NCBI RefSeq assembly: GCF_014805525.1
Contig: NZ_JACFSZ010000007.1
Span: forward strand, 1-64,000
Length of the DNA: 64,000 nt
DNA from: Rhabdothermincola sediminis
GTDB taxonomy: Bacteria; Actinomycetota; Acidimicrobiia; Acidimicrobiales; Acidimicrobilacustridaceae
Direction: 5' to 3'
Part shown: piece by piece, positions 43,599 to 50,958 of the stretch
Layout of the letters: the number at the start of each line of letters is the position of its first letter
Position numbering within the stretch: the first letter of the stretch is position 1
Translations under genes and position numbers: made by a program
Notes under the pieces: model-generated
Database searches by the model: none
Told to the model about the DNA's origin: nothing
What the model saw: only the letters and a program-made list of their open reading frames with translations

Positions 43599-44388
43599 TG
43601 GGCTCGCCGAGCACGGTCCACGACAGCGCCGCCCCGAGGAACGGTGCTAGGGCGAAGATGACCTGCGCCCGGGCCGCCCCGAGATCGCGGGCCCCCGTGA
43701 CCCACAGGGCGATCGACGCGCCATAGCCGAACGCCCCGATGACCAGTGCGACGACGATCGCTCGGGCATCGACCTGCCAGGAACCGGCGATGGCGATCCC
43801 GAGCACCACATTGACCGTCCCGGCCACCGCGCCCTTCACCAGGGTGATCTGCTCCGGACCGAGCTGGTCGAGACGGGCGGTGACGTTGTTGTCGATGCCC
43901 CATGCGATGCAGGCGCCGATGATGAACAACGCATTCAGGTCGAATCTGGCGCCCGGTTCCCAGACGAGCAGGGCCCCCGCGAGGGTGACCAGGCCGGCGG
44001 CGACGAGGAGCCGGCGACCCAGGTGTTCACGGAACAGGACTCCGGCCAGTCCGATGGTGGCGACGAGCTCGACGTTCAGCAGCAGCGATGCCGTGGCCGC
44101 CGGAAGGCGCTCGAGCCCGGCGACGAGCAGTACGGGGCCGATCGCGCCCCCGAACACCACCGCGAGCGCGAGGGAGCGGGCTCCGCTGTGCATCGCGCTC
44201 ATCGTCGGGCGTTGACGGACCGCGCCAGGAAACACCACCAGCGCGGCACTGAGGTAGAGCAGGCCTGCCAACACCAGGGTCGGCATACCCCCGGCGAGCA
44301 CGGAGGCGGCCGGCGCAGAGCTCCCGAACAGCACCGCGGCGACCAGAGAGCGCAGCGCCCCGCGACCGGCGGGAGCGATGCCCATCAC
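43348..44388 (-). CDS. EamA/DMT-family transporter with long His-rich tail
   Basis: The 346-residue protein has ten membrane helices in two EamA repeats (LFGSSAPAASVLAGGMPTLV in repeat 1 and CIAWGIDNNVTARLDQLGPE in repeat 2, ending ALSWTVLGEPITAVQLLAIP). The last 60 residues form a hydrophilic tail with some 20 histidines (HDHPHVHEVLEHDHEHRHDD, HRHTHPESVSGSHTHRHRH, HAHPHVPDLHHRHAH), likely a metal-binding or metal-sensing element. Together with the nearby copper genes this suggests a metal transporter rather than a metabolite exporter, though classical DMT exporters do not carry such tails. Start chosen at ATG 44388. Confidence 0.9.
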   Translation of the reverse strand: MMGIAPAGRGALRSLVAAVLFGSSAPAASVLAGGMPTLVLAGLLYLSAALVVFPGAVRQRPTMSAMHSGARSLALAVVFGGAIGPVLLVAGLERLPAATASLLLNVELVATIGLAGVLFREHLGRRLLVAAGLVTLAGALLVWEPGARFDLNALFIIGACIAWGIDNNVTARLDQLGPEQITLVKGAVAGTVNVVLGIAIAGSWQVDARAIVVALVIGAFGYGASIALWVTGARDLGAARAQVIFALAPFLGAALSWTVLGEPITAVQLLAIPLAAAGVGLSLRTAHDHPHVHEVLEHDHEHRHDDGHHRHTHPESVSGSHTHRHRHEPVQHAHPHVPDLHHRHAH

Positions 44389-44406
44389 GCCGCGCTCCGT
44401 CGTCGA

Positions 44407-45084
44407 TCAGGTCGGGGGCGACAGCAGCGCCCTCATCTGGTCGATCTCGGCCTGCTGGGCGGCGATGATGGCGCGGGCCAGGTCCTTGGCCGGCGGGTAC
44501 TTGCCGTCGGTGAGTTCCTGTTGGGCCATCTGGATCGCCCCCTCATGGTGCCGGATCATCATCTCCAGGAACATCCGGTCGAACTCCGCACCACTGGCCG
44601 CGCCGAGGCGGGCCATGTCGTCGTCGGACATCATCCCGAACATCATCATGCACCCTGAGCTGGTGGAGTCGTGACCCATCGGAGCGTTGCGGTCCGGCAC
44701 GGGCTGCCCCCAGGCTTCGAGCCAGCTCGCCATGAGGGTGATCTCGGGATCCTGGGCTGCCTTGACCTTCTCGGCGAGCGCCCGGACGGTCGGGTCGGTG
44801 GAGATCGCGAGGGCCAGCTCCGCCATCTCCACGGCTTGGGCGTGGTGCGGGATCATGCCCTGGGCGAAGGCGACGTCGATGGCGTTGAACGCGGCGTCGG
44901 CGGGCACGCTGATCGTGGAGGTCGAGCCCGTCATGCCGGCACCCATGTCGTCGTGGGGCATGGACGATCCCGGCAGGTCATCACCTGACCCCATGTCCAT
45001 GTCACCGTGGTCGTTCGAGGAGCACGCGGCGGCGGTGAGAGCGGAGACGGCCGCGATGGTGACGATGGCGAGGCGTAGGCGCAC
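44407..45084 (-). CDS. DUF305 family lipoprotein
   Basis: The 225-residue product has a lipoprotein signal (VSALTAAACSS) and a Met/His-rich mature N-terminus (DHGDMDMGSGDDLPG). It contains two copies of the DUF305 motif, FAQGMIPHHAQAVEMAELAL and FLEMMIRHHEGAIQMAQQEL, plus SGCMMMFGMMSDDDM. DUF305 proteins are associated with copper and other metal resistance; their His/Met motifs suggest metal binding. GTG at 45084 follows GGAGGTCC. A BlaI-type palindrome lies 28 nt upstream, so it is probably controlled by the BlaI repressor encoded in this locus. Confidence 0.92.
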   Translation of the reverse strand: MRLRLAIVTIAAVSALTAAACSSNDHGDMDMGSGDDLPGSSMPHDDMGAGMTGSTSTISVPADAAFNAIDVAFAQGMIPHHAQAVEMAELALAISTDPTVRALAEKVKAAQDPEITLMASWLEAWGQPVPDRNAPMGHDSTSSGCMMMFGMMSDDDMARLGAASGAEFDRMFLEMMIRHHEGAIQMAQQELTDGKYPPAKDLARAIIAAQQAEIDQMRALLSPPT

Positions 45085-45111
45085 GGGTGGGACCTCCTGG
45101 ATGGCGAGAGC

Positions 45112-45150
45112 ACCGACTGATCTACGACAGTATGTCGTAGATCAGTCGGT
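45112..45150. promoter_or_regulatory. 39-bp perfect palindrome with BlaI-type core upstream of the DUF305 gene
   Basis: Left arm ACCGACTGATCTACGACA (45112-45129), spacer GTA, right arm is its exact reverse complement (45133-45150): 18-bp arms with a 3-bp gap. The core CTACGACA-N3-TGTCGTAG is shared with two other sites in the locus. It ends inside the stop codon of the upstream gene (45142) and sits 28 nt from the DUF305 start, so it could be operator, terminator, or both. Confidence 0.8.
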
Positions 45151-45405
45151 CTCGGAGGTCGGTCCGTCGGCGCGCGGCCGCGACTGCCGGTCGCGGCTCA
45201 TCACGGCCGCGCACACGCCCGCCGCGGTGACGCCGACCGCGGCCGCGACGGCGCTCCCCAGCGTCAGACCGAGCATCGCGCTGGTGAGCACGATCACGGT
45301 CATCGGTACCACGCAGCACACGGCGAGGGCGATGAGCATGCCACGTTCGACCCTGGCGTGATTCGAATGACTCGCGCCATCGGGCCGCTCCTCCTCACAG
45401 GACAT
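45142..45405 (-). CDS. Small membrane protein in the metal locus
   Basis: An 87-residue protein with a short charged N-terminus (MSCEEERPDGASHSNHARVE), then two membrane segments (MLIALAVCCVVPMTVIVL and LGSAVAAAVGVTAAGVCAAV) and a basic tail. Two Cys in the first segment (CC) and one more could take part in metal binding, but this is weak. The start overlaps the 3' end of the multicopper oxidase gene by 11 nt, so it is co-transcribed with it. A translation start at the internal ATG (MLIALAV) would give a 65-residue protein. Function unknown. Confidence 0.62.
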   Translation of the reverse strand: MSCEEERPDGASHSNHARVERGMLIALAVCCVVPMTVIVLTSAMLGLTLGSAVAAAVGVTAAGVCAAVMSRDRQSRPRADGPTSETD

Positions 45406-46942
45406 ACGACAGGACCATCGCCATGCCGCGTTCCAGGTGGTACGTGTTGTGGCAGTGGGTCATCCACTGACCGGGGTTGTCCGCATCGAACTCGACGACC
45501 ACGGTCTCACCCGGGAGGACGTTGACCGTGTCCTTGCGTGGCCCCGCAGGGTCGGTGCCGACACGAAAGGTGTGGCCGTGCAGGTGGATCGGGTGCCACA
45601 TCGACGTGGTGTTCTCGAATCGCAGCCGGACCCGTTGACCCTGGCGAATGCCCATCGGCGGTCGCTCCGGGTGTGGGAGACCATCGAACGCCCACACGTA
45701 CGGCATCATCGAGCCCGTCAGGGTCACCGTCTCGGAGACATCGACGTCACGGGGCCCGAGCCGGACCCCCTCGGCTGCTCGGAGGTCCGCGTAGCCGAGC
45801 AGCCGGCCGTCGAGCTCCGGTGGGCGCAGGTCAACCGGCGGCTCTGCGGCCGTAGAGCCTCTGGTGCGCAAGACCAGGCTGGCGGTCTGGTCCTTACCTT
45901 CGGCCAAGGCCACGAAGGGCCATGCGCCATCGGAGAGGGTGACCAGCACGTCGTAGCGCTCACCCATGCCGATGAGCAGCGCGTCCACCTCGACCGGCTC
46001 GACCGGGAACCCGTCGGCGTGGGTGACCGTCAGGCGATGACCACCGATCGCCACCCGGTACGCGGTGTCGGAGCCGGCGTTGATCACGCGCAGCCGAGCT
46101 CGACCACGGGAGGGAACCTCGATCGTCGAGCGGTCCACGGAAGCACGTCCGTTGATGAGGTGCAGGGGATAGCCGACGTCTCCGGCGTCGCCACCCAGGA
46201 GCGTCGAGCGGAACATGCCCATCCCACCCCCCATCCCTCCCATCTCCCCGGAGCCGCCCATGCCCCCCATACCGTGGCCGCCACCCATCCCCATCGACGT
46301 GAGCTGCTCGTACGCGCGATCCGGGGTGGTGCCGAGTCCGTCGAGCCAGTCGTCGAGCACGATGACCTCATCGACGTCGTAGGCGCCAGGCTCGTCCGGT
46401 TCGTCGATCACCAGTGGTGCGTACAGCGCTCGGTCGAGCTGGAGGCCCATGTGCGGATGGAACCAGTACGTGCCCGCGTGAGGAGCGGTGAAGCGGTAGG
46501 TGAAGGTGTCGCCGGGGTGGATCGGGGGCTGGGTCAGGTCGTGCACCCCGTCCATGTCGTTGCGCAAGGCCAGGCCGTGCCAGTGGACGGTGGTGTCTTC
46601 GGGCAGGTCGTTGCGCAGCACGACCTCCACGGTGTCGCCCACCACCGCACGCAGCGTCGCTCCGGGGGCGGCTCCGTCGTAGGCCCAGGTCTCGACTCGC
46701 CGGTTGCCCACCTCCAGCGTGGCGGGAGCCGCGCGCAGCTCGCGACGCACGACGGTCCCCGTCTTCGGCCGGGCCGCCTCCACGGCCGCGACGGCCGGGT
46801 CGGTCGGTCCGATGGTGGCAGGGGGCGCGGAGGGTGCCGATCGCGAACGACTCCCCGATGTGGAGCAGCCAGCGGCGGCGGCGAGCGCGGTCGCGCCGGC
46901 GGCGACCAGGAACCGACGGCGATCGAGCGGGTGGCCCGTCAT
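45395..46942 (-). CDS. Tat-exported multicopper oxidase (CueO-like)
   Basis: The 515-residue protein has a Tat/lipobox signal (LDRRRFLVAAGATALAAAAG then C), followed by three cupredoxin domains with the four conserved copper motifs: TVHWHGLAL, YWFHPHMG, WHPIHLHGHTF and MTHCHNTYHLERGM. Between domains 1 and 2 lies a Met/Gly-rich insert (SMGMGGGHGMGGMGGSGEMG), like the Met-rich region of CueO that binds Cu(I). It probably oxidises toxic Cu(I) or phenols in the cell envelope. An ACGACA-N3-TGTCGT palindrome sits 14 nt upstream of the ATG, so BlaI control is likely. Confidence 0.95.
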   Translation of the reverse strand: MTGHPLDRRRFLVAAGATALAAAAGCSTSGSRSRSAPSAPPATIGPTDPAVAAVEAARPKTGTVVRRELRAAPATLEVGNRRVETWAYDGAAPGATLRAVVGDTVEVVLRNDLPEDTTVHWHGLALRNDMDGVHDLTQPPIHPGDTFTYRFTAPHAGTYWFHPHMGLQLDRALYAPLVIDEPDEPGAYDVDEVIVLDDWLDGLGTTPDRAYEQLTSMGMGGGHGMGGMGGSGEMGGMGGGMGMFRSTLLGGDAGDVGYPLHLINGRASVDRSTIEVPSRGRARLRVINAGSDTAYRVAIGGHRLTVTHADGFPVEPVEVDALLIGMGERYDVLVTLSDGAWPFVALAEGKDQTASLVLRTRGSTAAEPPVDLRPPELDGRLLGYADLRAAEGVRLGPRDVDVSETVTLTGSMMPYVWAFDGLPHPERPPMGIRQGQRVRLRFENTTSMWHPIHLHGHTFRVGTDPAGPRKDTVNVLPGETVVVEFDADNPGQWMTHCHNTYHLERGMAMVLSYVL

Positions 46943-46955
46943 GCACCACTCCTTT

Positions 46956-46974
46956 CTACGACAATGTGTCGTAG
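46956..46974. promoter_or_regulatory. BlaI-type palindrome upstream of the multicopper oxidase
   Basis: CTACGACA-ATG-TGTCGTAG lies 14 nt before the oxidase start, in the 59-nt gap to the M56 gene. It shares its core (TACGACA-N3-TGTCGTA) with the site at 45121-45140 and, more loosely, with 48283-48297. Its position over the ribosome site or promoter suggests repression. Confidence 0.85.
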
Positions 46975-47001
46975 ATGCTAGCTGACCCCTCCCGGAACAG
47001 G

Positions 47002-47883
47002 TCAGCGGCAGGCGTGGTCGAGGAAGAAGACGAGGTGGTGAAGCTGGACGGAGGATCCGGCGAGGGTCGTCACGATCGTCATCGTCGAGGCCGCCGCGGG
47101 CAGGGTGAGCCGGACCGGGGTGGACGGACGCAGGAGGGCCTCGACCCGGGCGGCGGCACTCAGCGACCGGAACCCCAGCACGCCGGGGGCCGGGCTGGGT
47201 GCGCCGAGGAGGGCGACCCGGGCGATCGCCCGGGCCACCAGGGTGCGGGAACCGACCGCGCTCGCCGCGGTCTCATCAGCCCACCGTTCGGTGTTGAAAC
47301 GGACCTGGCGGGCGAGGGGCACGAGGAAGGGGAACGCGGCAGCGCAGGTCTCCACAGCGTGGACGTAACGGTGGTGGCCGTGATCGAGGTGGGCGTGCTC
47401 GTGCGCGATCACCGCCTGGCGCTCGTCCCGGCTGAGGGTGCGGACCAGCTCATCACCGAGGATGACCCCGCCGGGTGAGCCAGGCACCGCGAACGCCACT
47501 GCCCCCGCGGCGGCGATCACCTCCACACCCTCGACGGCCGCGAACGCCGCCATCTCCGCTCGGCTCCGGCTGAGGTAGCGCCGTGCCCGGCGGGCGGCGA
47601 CCACCAGCAGCGCCGCGGCGAGTGCACCGGCCCATGGCGCGGCGCCGTGGTCGCCGGGGTAGAGCGCGTCGCACCAGCCGAGCCACGACGACACGTCGTG
47701 CAGCTCCGACGCACCGGCCAGCACCACCAGGGCCAGCGCGGCAGCCACCCCGGCGGCAGCCACGACGGTCGCCACGGTGAGCACCCGAACGCTCGAAGCC
47801 GGCGACGTCACCCGCGGCAAGAACCATCCCGCGGCCACACCGGCGACGACGAGCAACAGCGGGGCGACGAGCAGCACGTTCAC
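47002..47883 (-). CDS. M56-family (BlaR1-like) membrane metallopeptidase
   Basis: The 293-residue protein has two or three N-terminal membrane segments (VAPLLLVVAGVAAGWFLP, TVATVVAAAGVAAALALVVL, AGALAAALLVVAA) and a zinc-protease site ERQAVIAHEHAHLDHGH (HExxH with a later His/Glu). It is a BlaR1-like protease domain without a penicillin-binding sensor domain. By analogy with BlaR1, it should cleave the BlaI repressor encoded directly upstream when a signal arrives; the signal cannot be beta-lactam recognition by a PBP domain, because none is present. Its GTG overlaps the repressor stop by 4 nt. Confidence 0.88.
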   Translation of the reverse strand: MNVLLVAPLLLVVAGVAAGWFLPRVTSPASSVRVLTVATVVAAAGVAAALALVVLAGASELHDVSSWLGWCDALYPGDHGAAPWAGALAAALLVVAARRARRYLSRSRAEMAAFAAVEGVEVIAAAGAVAFAVPGSPGGVILGDELVRTLSRDERQAVIAHEHAHLDHGHHRYVHAVETCAAAFPFLVPLARQVRFNTERWADETAASAVGSRTLVARAIARVALLGAPSPAPGVLGFRSLSAAARVEALLRPSTPVRLTLPAAASTMTIVTTLAGSSVQLHHLVFFLDHACR

Positions 47884-48239
47884 CCGTCCAGCCCCTCGAG
47901 TGCGGCGCGCAGCGCAGCGGCCTCCTTGGCCGACAGCCCGTCGACGAAACGGCTCATGGTCTCGATCCGATCGGTGCTGGCCGCCAGCGCGGACCGCATC
48001 CGAGCCGCGGTGAGCTCGGCCTCGGTGACCGTCGCGGCGTACGTGTAGCCACGACCCCGGCGGGCCCGGCGCACCAGGCCCTTGTCGACCAGGCGGGTCA
48101 GGATGGTGGCGATCGTGGTGTAGGCGAGCTCCCCACCTACACGCTCGCGCACCTCGGCCGGGGTCACCGGCCCGTCCGATCGCCACAGGATCTCGAGGAT
48201 GTCGGCCTCGAGGCTGCCCATCGGGCGACGCTGAGCCAT
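47880..48239 (-). CDS. BlaI/MecI/CopY-family transcriptional repressor
   Basis: The 119-residue protein matches BlaI/CopY: winged-helix N-terminus (GSLEADILEILWRSDGPVTP, AYTTIATILTRLVDKGLVRR) and a dimerisation C-terminus. It lacks the CxCx4CxC copper motif of CopY, so it should respond through proteolysis by the M56 partner rather than by metal binding. ATG at 48239 (8 nt after GGGAG) was preferred over GTG 48245. It overlaps the M56 gene. A palindrome 44 nt upstream (48283-48297) suggests autoregulation; two more copies lie in front of the oxidase and DUF305 genes. Confidence 0.93.
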   Translation of the reverse strand: MAQRRPMGSLEADILEILWRSDGPVTPAEVRERVGGELAYTTIATILTRLVDKGLVRRARRGRGYTYAATVTEAELTAARMRSALAASTDRIETMSRFVDGLSAKEAAALRAALEGLDG

Positions 48240-48282
48240 GGTCACACTCCCGGTCGATCGAACCTCTCGGGTGAACCGAATG

Positions 48283-48297
48283 ACGACAGTCTGTCGT
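48283..48297. promoter_or_regulatory. BlaI-type palindrome upstream of blaI
   Basis: ACGACA-GTC-TGTCGT (15 bp, perfect arms) lies 44 nt before the repressor start. It matches the core of the two other palindromes in the locus and is the expected autoregulatory operator. Confidence 0.8.
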
Positions 48298-48447
48298 ATC
48301 CGATGACGGGATGCCCGGCGGGAAGCAGCCAGGTCCGGGCGCTCCCCCTACGCGGAAGCGGAAGACGATCCTGCGCTTCCCAGTCGCATAGGAGGAGCAC
48401 AGCCACCTCTCCCTCGCAGCCCCGAACCCGAAGCTGGCAGGGACGGC

Positions 48448-50214
48448 TCAGCCGCTGGCGGGGTGACCAGATGAGGACGTCGCCGGCAGGCGGAGACGAG
48501 AGCTGGAAGCGACGGTGTTCACCGACGCATCGGCGGGAGGCGCGTGCCTGAAGCCCATCATCGCCGGCGCCGTGCCTCCTCGATCGTCACTGGTCAGGGT
48601 CAGGCGGATCCGATGGTGTCGCGCGAAGCGCCGGGCATTCGGGACCAGGGGGATGCGGTAGGTGACGAGCGAGTTCGACGGGACGGGCTCCGCGCTCGTG
48701 AGCGCGAGCACCGGTCGTCCAGGTCTGCTCGCCTCCTCGTCCACGGCCCGCAGGCTGGCTCGCAGCCAACCCGCGGTCACGTCCTCGGCCTGGTCGTCCT
48801 CGTCGACGTCCTGGAGGGTGACCAGCCAGTGGGTGTCCAGCGCGCTGATCCGGGCGTCGAGGACGAGCTCCATCTCGCCCACCACGTCGAGAGCGTTCGC
48901 GAGCGGAGGACTCTCCCATGCCAGCATCGACGGCAGCACCGGCTCGGGAGCCCCCCTCGGCCGTTCGGCGCCGTCGGGAACGAACAGGTAGCGGCGCTCG
49001 CCCGGCGAAGGGTCCGTCGGCGCGAGGGTGCCGTCGGAACGGAGCGCGTAGTCGATGATCGTGGCGTCGGGTGGCGGCCACGTCTCGGCGGTGCGGAACT
49101 CCTCCGCGCCGGGCATCCAGTAACGCACCGGTGGACCGTCGAGCACGCCGGTGTCCACGCCCTTCAACCAATGATCGAACCACGCCAGCGCCTCCACGTG
49201 CATGCTCTCCCACGGCCAGGTGAGCCCGTTCTTCCCGAGCAGGCCCATGCGCAGCGGCACCCGACCCTCGAGCGACTCCCAGAGGGTGAAGGTGCTGGGA
49301 AGATGGAGCGGGACGTTCTCCCAGTCGCAGAACAGGTAAACGGGCACCGAGATCCGCCTCGCCGCCTCCGCAAGGTTGCGATCCTGCCACCAGCCATCGC
49401 GCACGGGGCGGCTCACCGCCTCGGTCCAGAGCCGGTCGAAGGGATCGCTGGGATACGAAGCCCTCATCACCGCCCCCAGCGCGGAGACCGCCGCCTCACC
49501 GTTGAGATGCTCGAACCGTTGGTGGACCGCCGGGCTCTTCAACACCTCCTCGACGACATCGACGACCCGGTTGCGGAACAGGTGCTCCTTCTTGCCGGCG
49601 AGGATCCCCACCCCGGCCAGCCACGCCGATGCGAAGGTCGAGCTCAGCACACCGTGGTGCCAGATCGCCTCGTACAGCTCGGCGGTGGCCGCGCCGGGGA
49701 AGATCGCCTTGAGATGGGGCGGGCAGTGCCCGGCCGCCGCGAGCTGGGTCATGCCGAAGTAGCTGATGCCGATCATGCCGACGTTCCCGTCGCACCACGG
49801 CTGGCCGGCCACCCACTCCACCACGTCCGCGAGGTCCCGCTGCTCCTCCGGGCCGAGCATGGTGTAGGTCCCGCCTGATCCGCCCGTGCCGCGCACGTCG
49901 ACGATCACGTGCCCGTAGCCGCGGGGAACCCAGAAGTCCGAGGCGCCGGCTTCGACGAACCCGAGTGGTGCACCGCTGTTCTGGATCTCCCGCGGGTAGC
50001 ACGACGCCGCCACCAGCGCCGGCACGGGTTCGGGGGCATCGGGCCGAAGCACGTCCGCCAGCAACACCGTCCCGTCGCGCACGACGATCTCCGTGTCGAA
50101 CTCCTCGATGATGCCGTACGCGGGCGGCGAGAGGTTGCGGTAGCTCCGCCCGGTCGTCTGGGGGCCGTTGAGCCGCCGTTGTCCCGGCTCGGTCCCCGCT
50201 GCGCTCACCGCCAT
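48448..50214 (-). CDS. CocE/NonD family alpha/beta hydrolase (X-Pro dipeptidyl-peptidase-like)
   Basis: The 588-residue protein has an alpha/beta-hydrolase core with the CocE nucleophile motif GMIGISYFGMTQ (Ser in GISYFG), oxyanion region DVRGTGGSGGTYTML, and a C-terminal jelly-roll domain (ARISALDTHWLVTLQDVDED and RRFARHHRIRLTLTSDDRGG) typical of cocaine-esterase/X-prolyl-peptidase relatives. It likely hydrolyses esters or amides of unknown kind. Start is ATG 50214 with GGAGGG upstream. It is divergent from a TetR gene and shares a palindromic operator region. Confidence 0.9.
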   Translation of the reverse strand: MAVSAAGTEPGQRRLNGPQTTGRSYRNLSPPAYGIIEEFDTEIVVRDGTVLLADVLRPDAPEPVPALVAASCYPREIQNSGAPLGFVEAGASDFWVPRGYGHVIVDVRGTGGSGGTYTMLGPEEQRDLADVVEWVAGQPWCDGNVGMIGISYFGMTQLAAAGHCPPHLKAIFPGAATAELYEAIWHHGVLSSTFASAWLAGVGILAGKKEHLFRNRVVDVVEEVLKSPAVHQRFEHLNGEAAVSALGAVMRASYPSDPFDRLWTEAVSRPVRDGWWQDRNLAEAARRISVPVYLFCDWENVPLHLPSTFTLWESLEGRVPLRMGLLGKNGLTWPWESMHVEALAWFDHWLKGVDTGVLDGPPVRYWMPGAEEFRTAETWPPPDATIIDYALRSDGTLAPTDPSPGERRYLFVPDGAERPRGAPEPVLPSMLAWESPPLANALDVVGEMELVLDARISALDTHWLVTLQDVDEDDQAEDVTAGWLRASLRAVDEEASRPGRPVLALTSAEPVPSNSLVTYRIPLVPNARRFARHHRIRLTLTSDDRGGTAPAMMGFRHAPPADASVNTVASSSRLRLPATSSSGHPASG

Positions 50215-50249
50215 GCCGCCCTCCACGAATTCCTTCTGGACGGCGTAAT

Positions 50250-50287
50250 TTCATCATATATTGAAATTGAATTCAATGCATGATGAA
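50250..50287. promoter_or_regulatory. Nested palindrome between the CocE and TetR genes
   Basis: Outer arms TTCATCAT (50250-50257) and ATGATGAA (50280-50287) flank an inner perfect palindrome ATTGAATTCAAT (50266-50277). The element covers the divergent promoter region of the hydrolase and the TetR gene and is far more AT rich than the surroundings, fitting a TetR operator controlling both. Confidence 0.6.
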
Positions 50288-50292
50288 GCGCG

Positions 50293-50907
50293 ATGAGCAA
50301 ACGAAACCGGCCGGGGTCCGGCCACGGACCCAGGGAGAGCCGAGGGGTGGTCCTCGACCGGATCGTGGCGGCCGCGCGGCGATCGTTCTCCGAGAACGGC
50401 TGGGCCGGCACCTCGATGCGAGCGGTCGCCCACGACGCCGGCGTGGACCCCGCCCTCGTCCACTACTACTTCTCCGGCAAGGACGCGCTGCTCGACGCGT
50501 GCCTCCAACCTCCCGAGGGGTTTCTCGAGTCCATCACCGCCGCCCAGACCACGCCGATGCGTGCTCGGGGTGCGGCCCTTGTGAACCTGCTGCTGGACAC
50601 CTGGGAGGATCCGGCTGCCGCGCAGGTGCTGCGCTCGATCCTGCTCACTGCGGCCCACGAGCCCGTCGCCCGGAGCCGGCTGGAGTCGCTGATCGCGCAG
50701 GCCATGGTGGGGGCGGTGGCCGAGCGCCTCGACAGTGACGACCGGCACTATCGGGCCTGCCTCGCGAGCAGCCAGCTCGTCGGGCTCGCCTTCCTCCGGT
50801 ACGTCTGGTGCGTCGAGCCGCTGGCCTCGACGGCGAGAGAGAAGGTCACGGCCGCGATCGGACCGACCATCCAGCGCTACCTCAACGGGCCGCTCGAGCC
50901 CCGGTAG
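50293..50907 (+). CDS. TetR-family transcriptional regulator
   Basis: The 204-residue protein has the HTH segment RIVAAARRSFSENGWAGTSM then RAVAHDAGVDPALVHYYFSG at residues about 20-60, and a TetR_C ligand-binding domain. The DPALVHYYF recognition helix resembles regulators of hydrolase or efflux genes. ATG 50293 lies 6 nt after the palindrome, so it is almost certainly autoregulated and controls the divergent CocE hydrolase. A MFS transporter follows 51 nt downstream and could be a third target. Confidence 0.9.
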   Translation: MSKRNRPGSGHGPRESRGVVLDRIVAAARRSFSENGWAGTSMRAVAHDAGVDPALVHYYFSGKDALLDACLQPPEGFLESITAAQTTPMRARGAALVNLLLDTWEDPAAAQVLRSILLTAAHEPVARSRLESLIAQAMVGAVAERLDSDDRHYRACLASSQLVGLAFLRYVWCVEPLASTAREKVTAAIGPTIQRYLNGPLEPR

Positions 50908-50958
50908 CCGACCCGAGCCGCAGGCGACCCTTGCACCGTCCCGGTTCCGTTTAGGTTC

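Noticed and set aside
43321-43650. 109-codon hydrophobic-looking plus-strand frame
   Set aside because: It is the reverse of the His-rich EamA tail, whose GTG-rich complement encodes Val/Met.
46203-46290. Repetitive GGATGG/CCATCC-like sequence in the oxidase gene
   Set aside because: It encodes the in-frame Met/Gly-rich insert and is not a separate repeat element.
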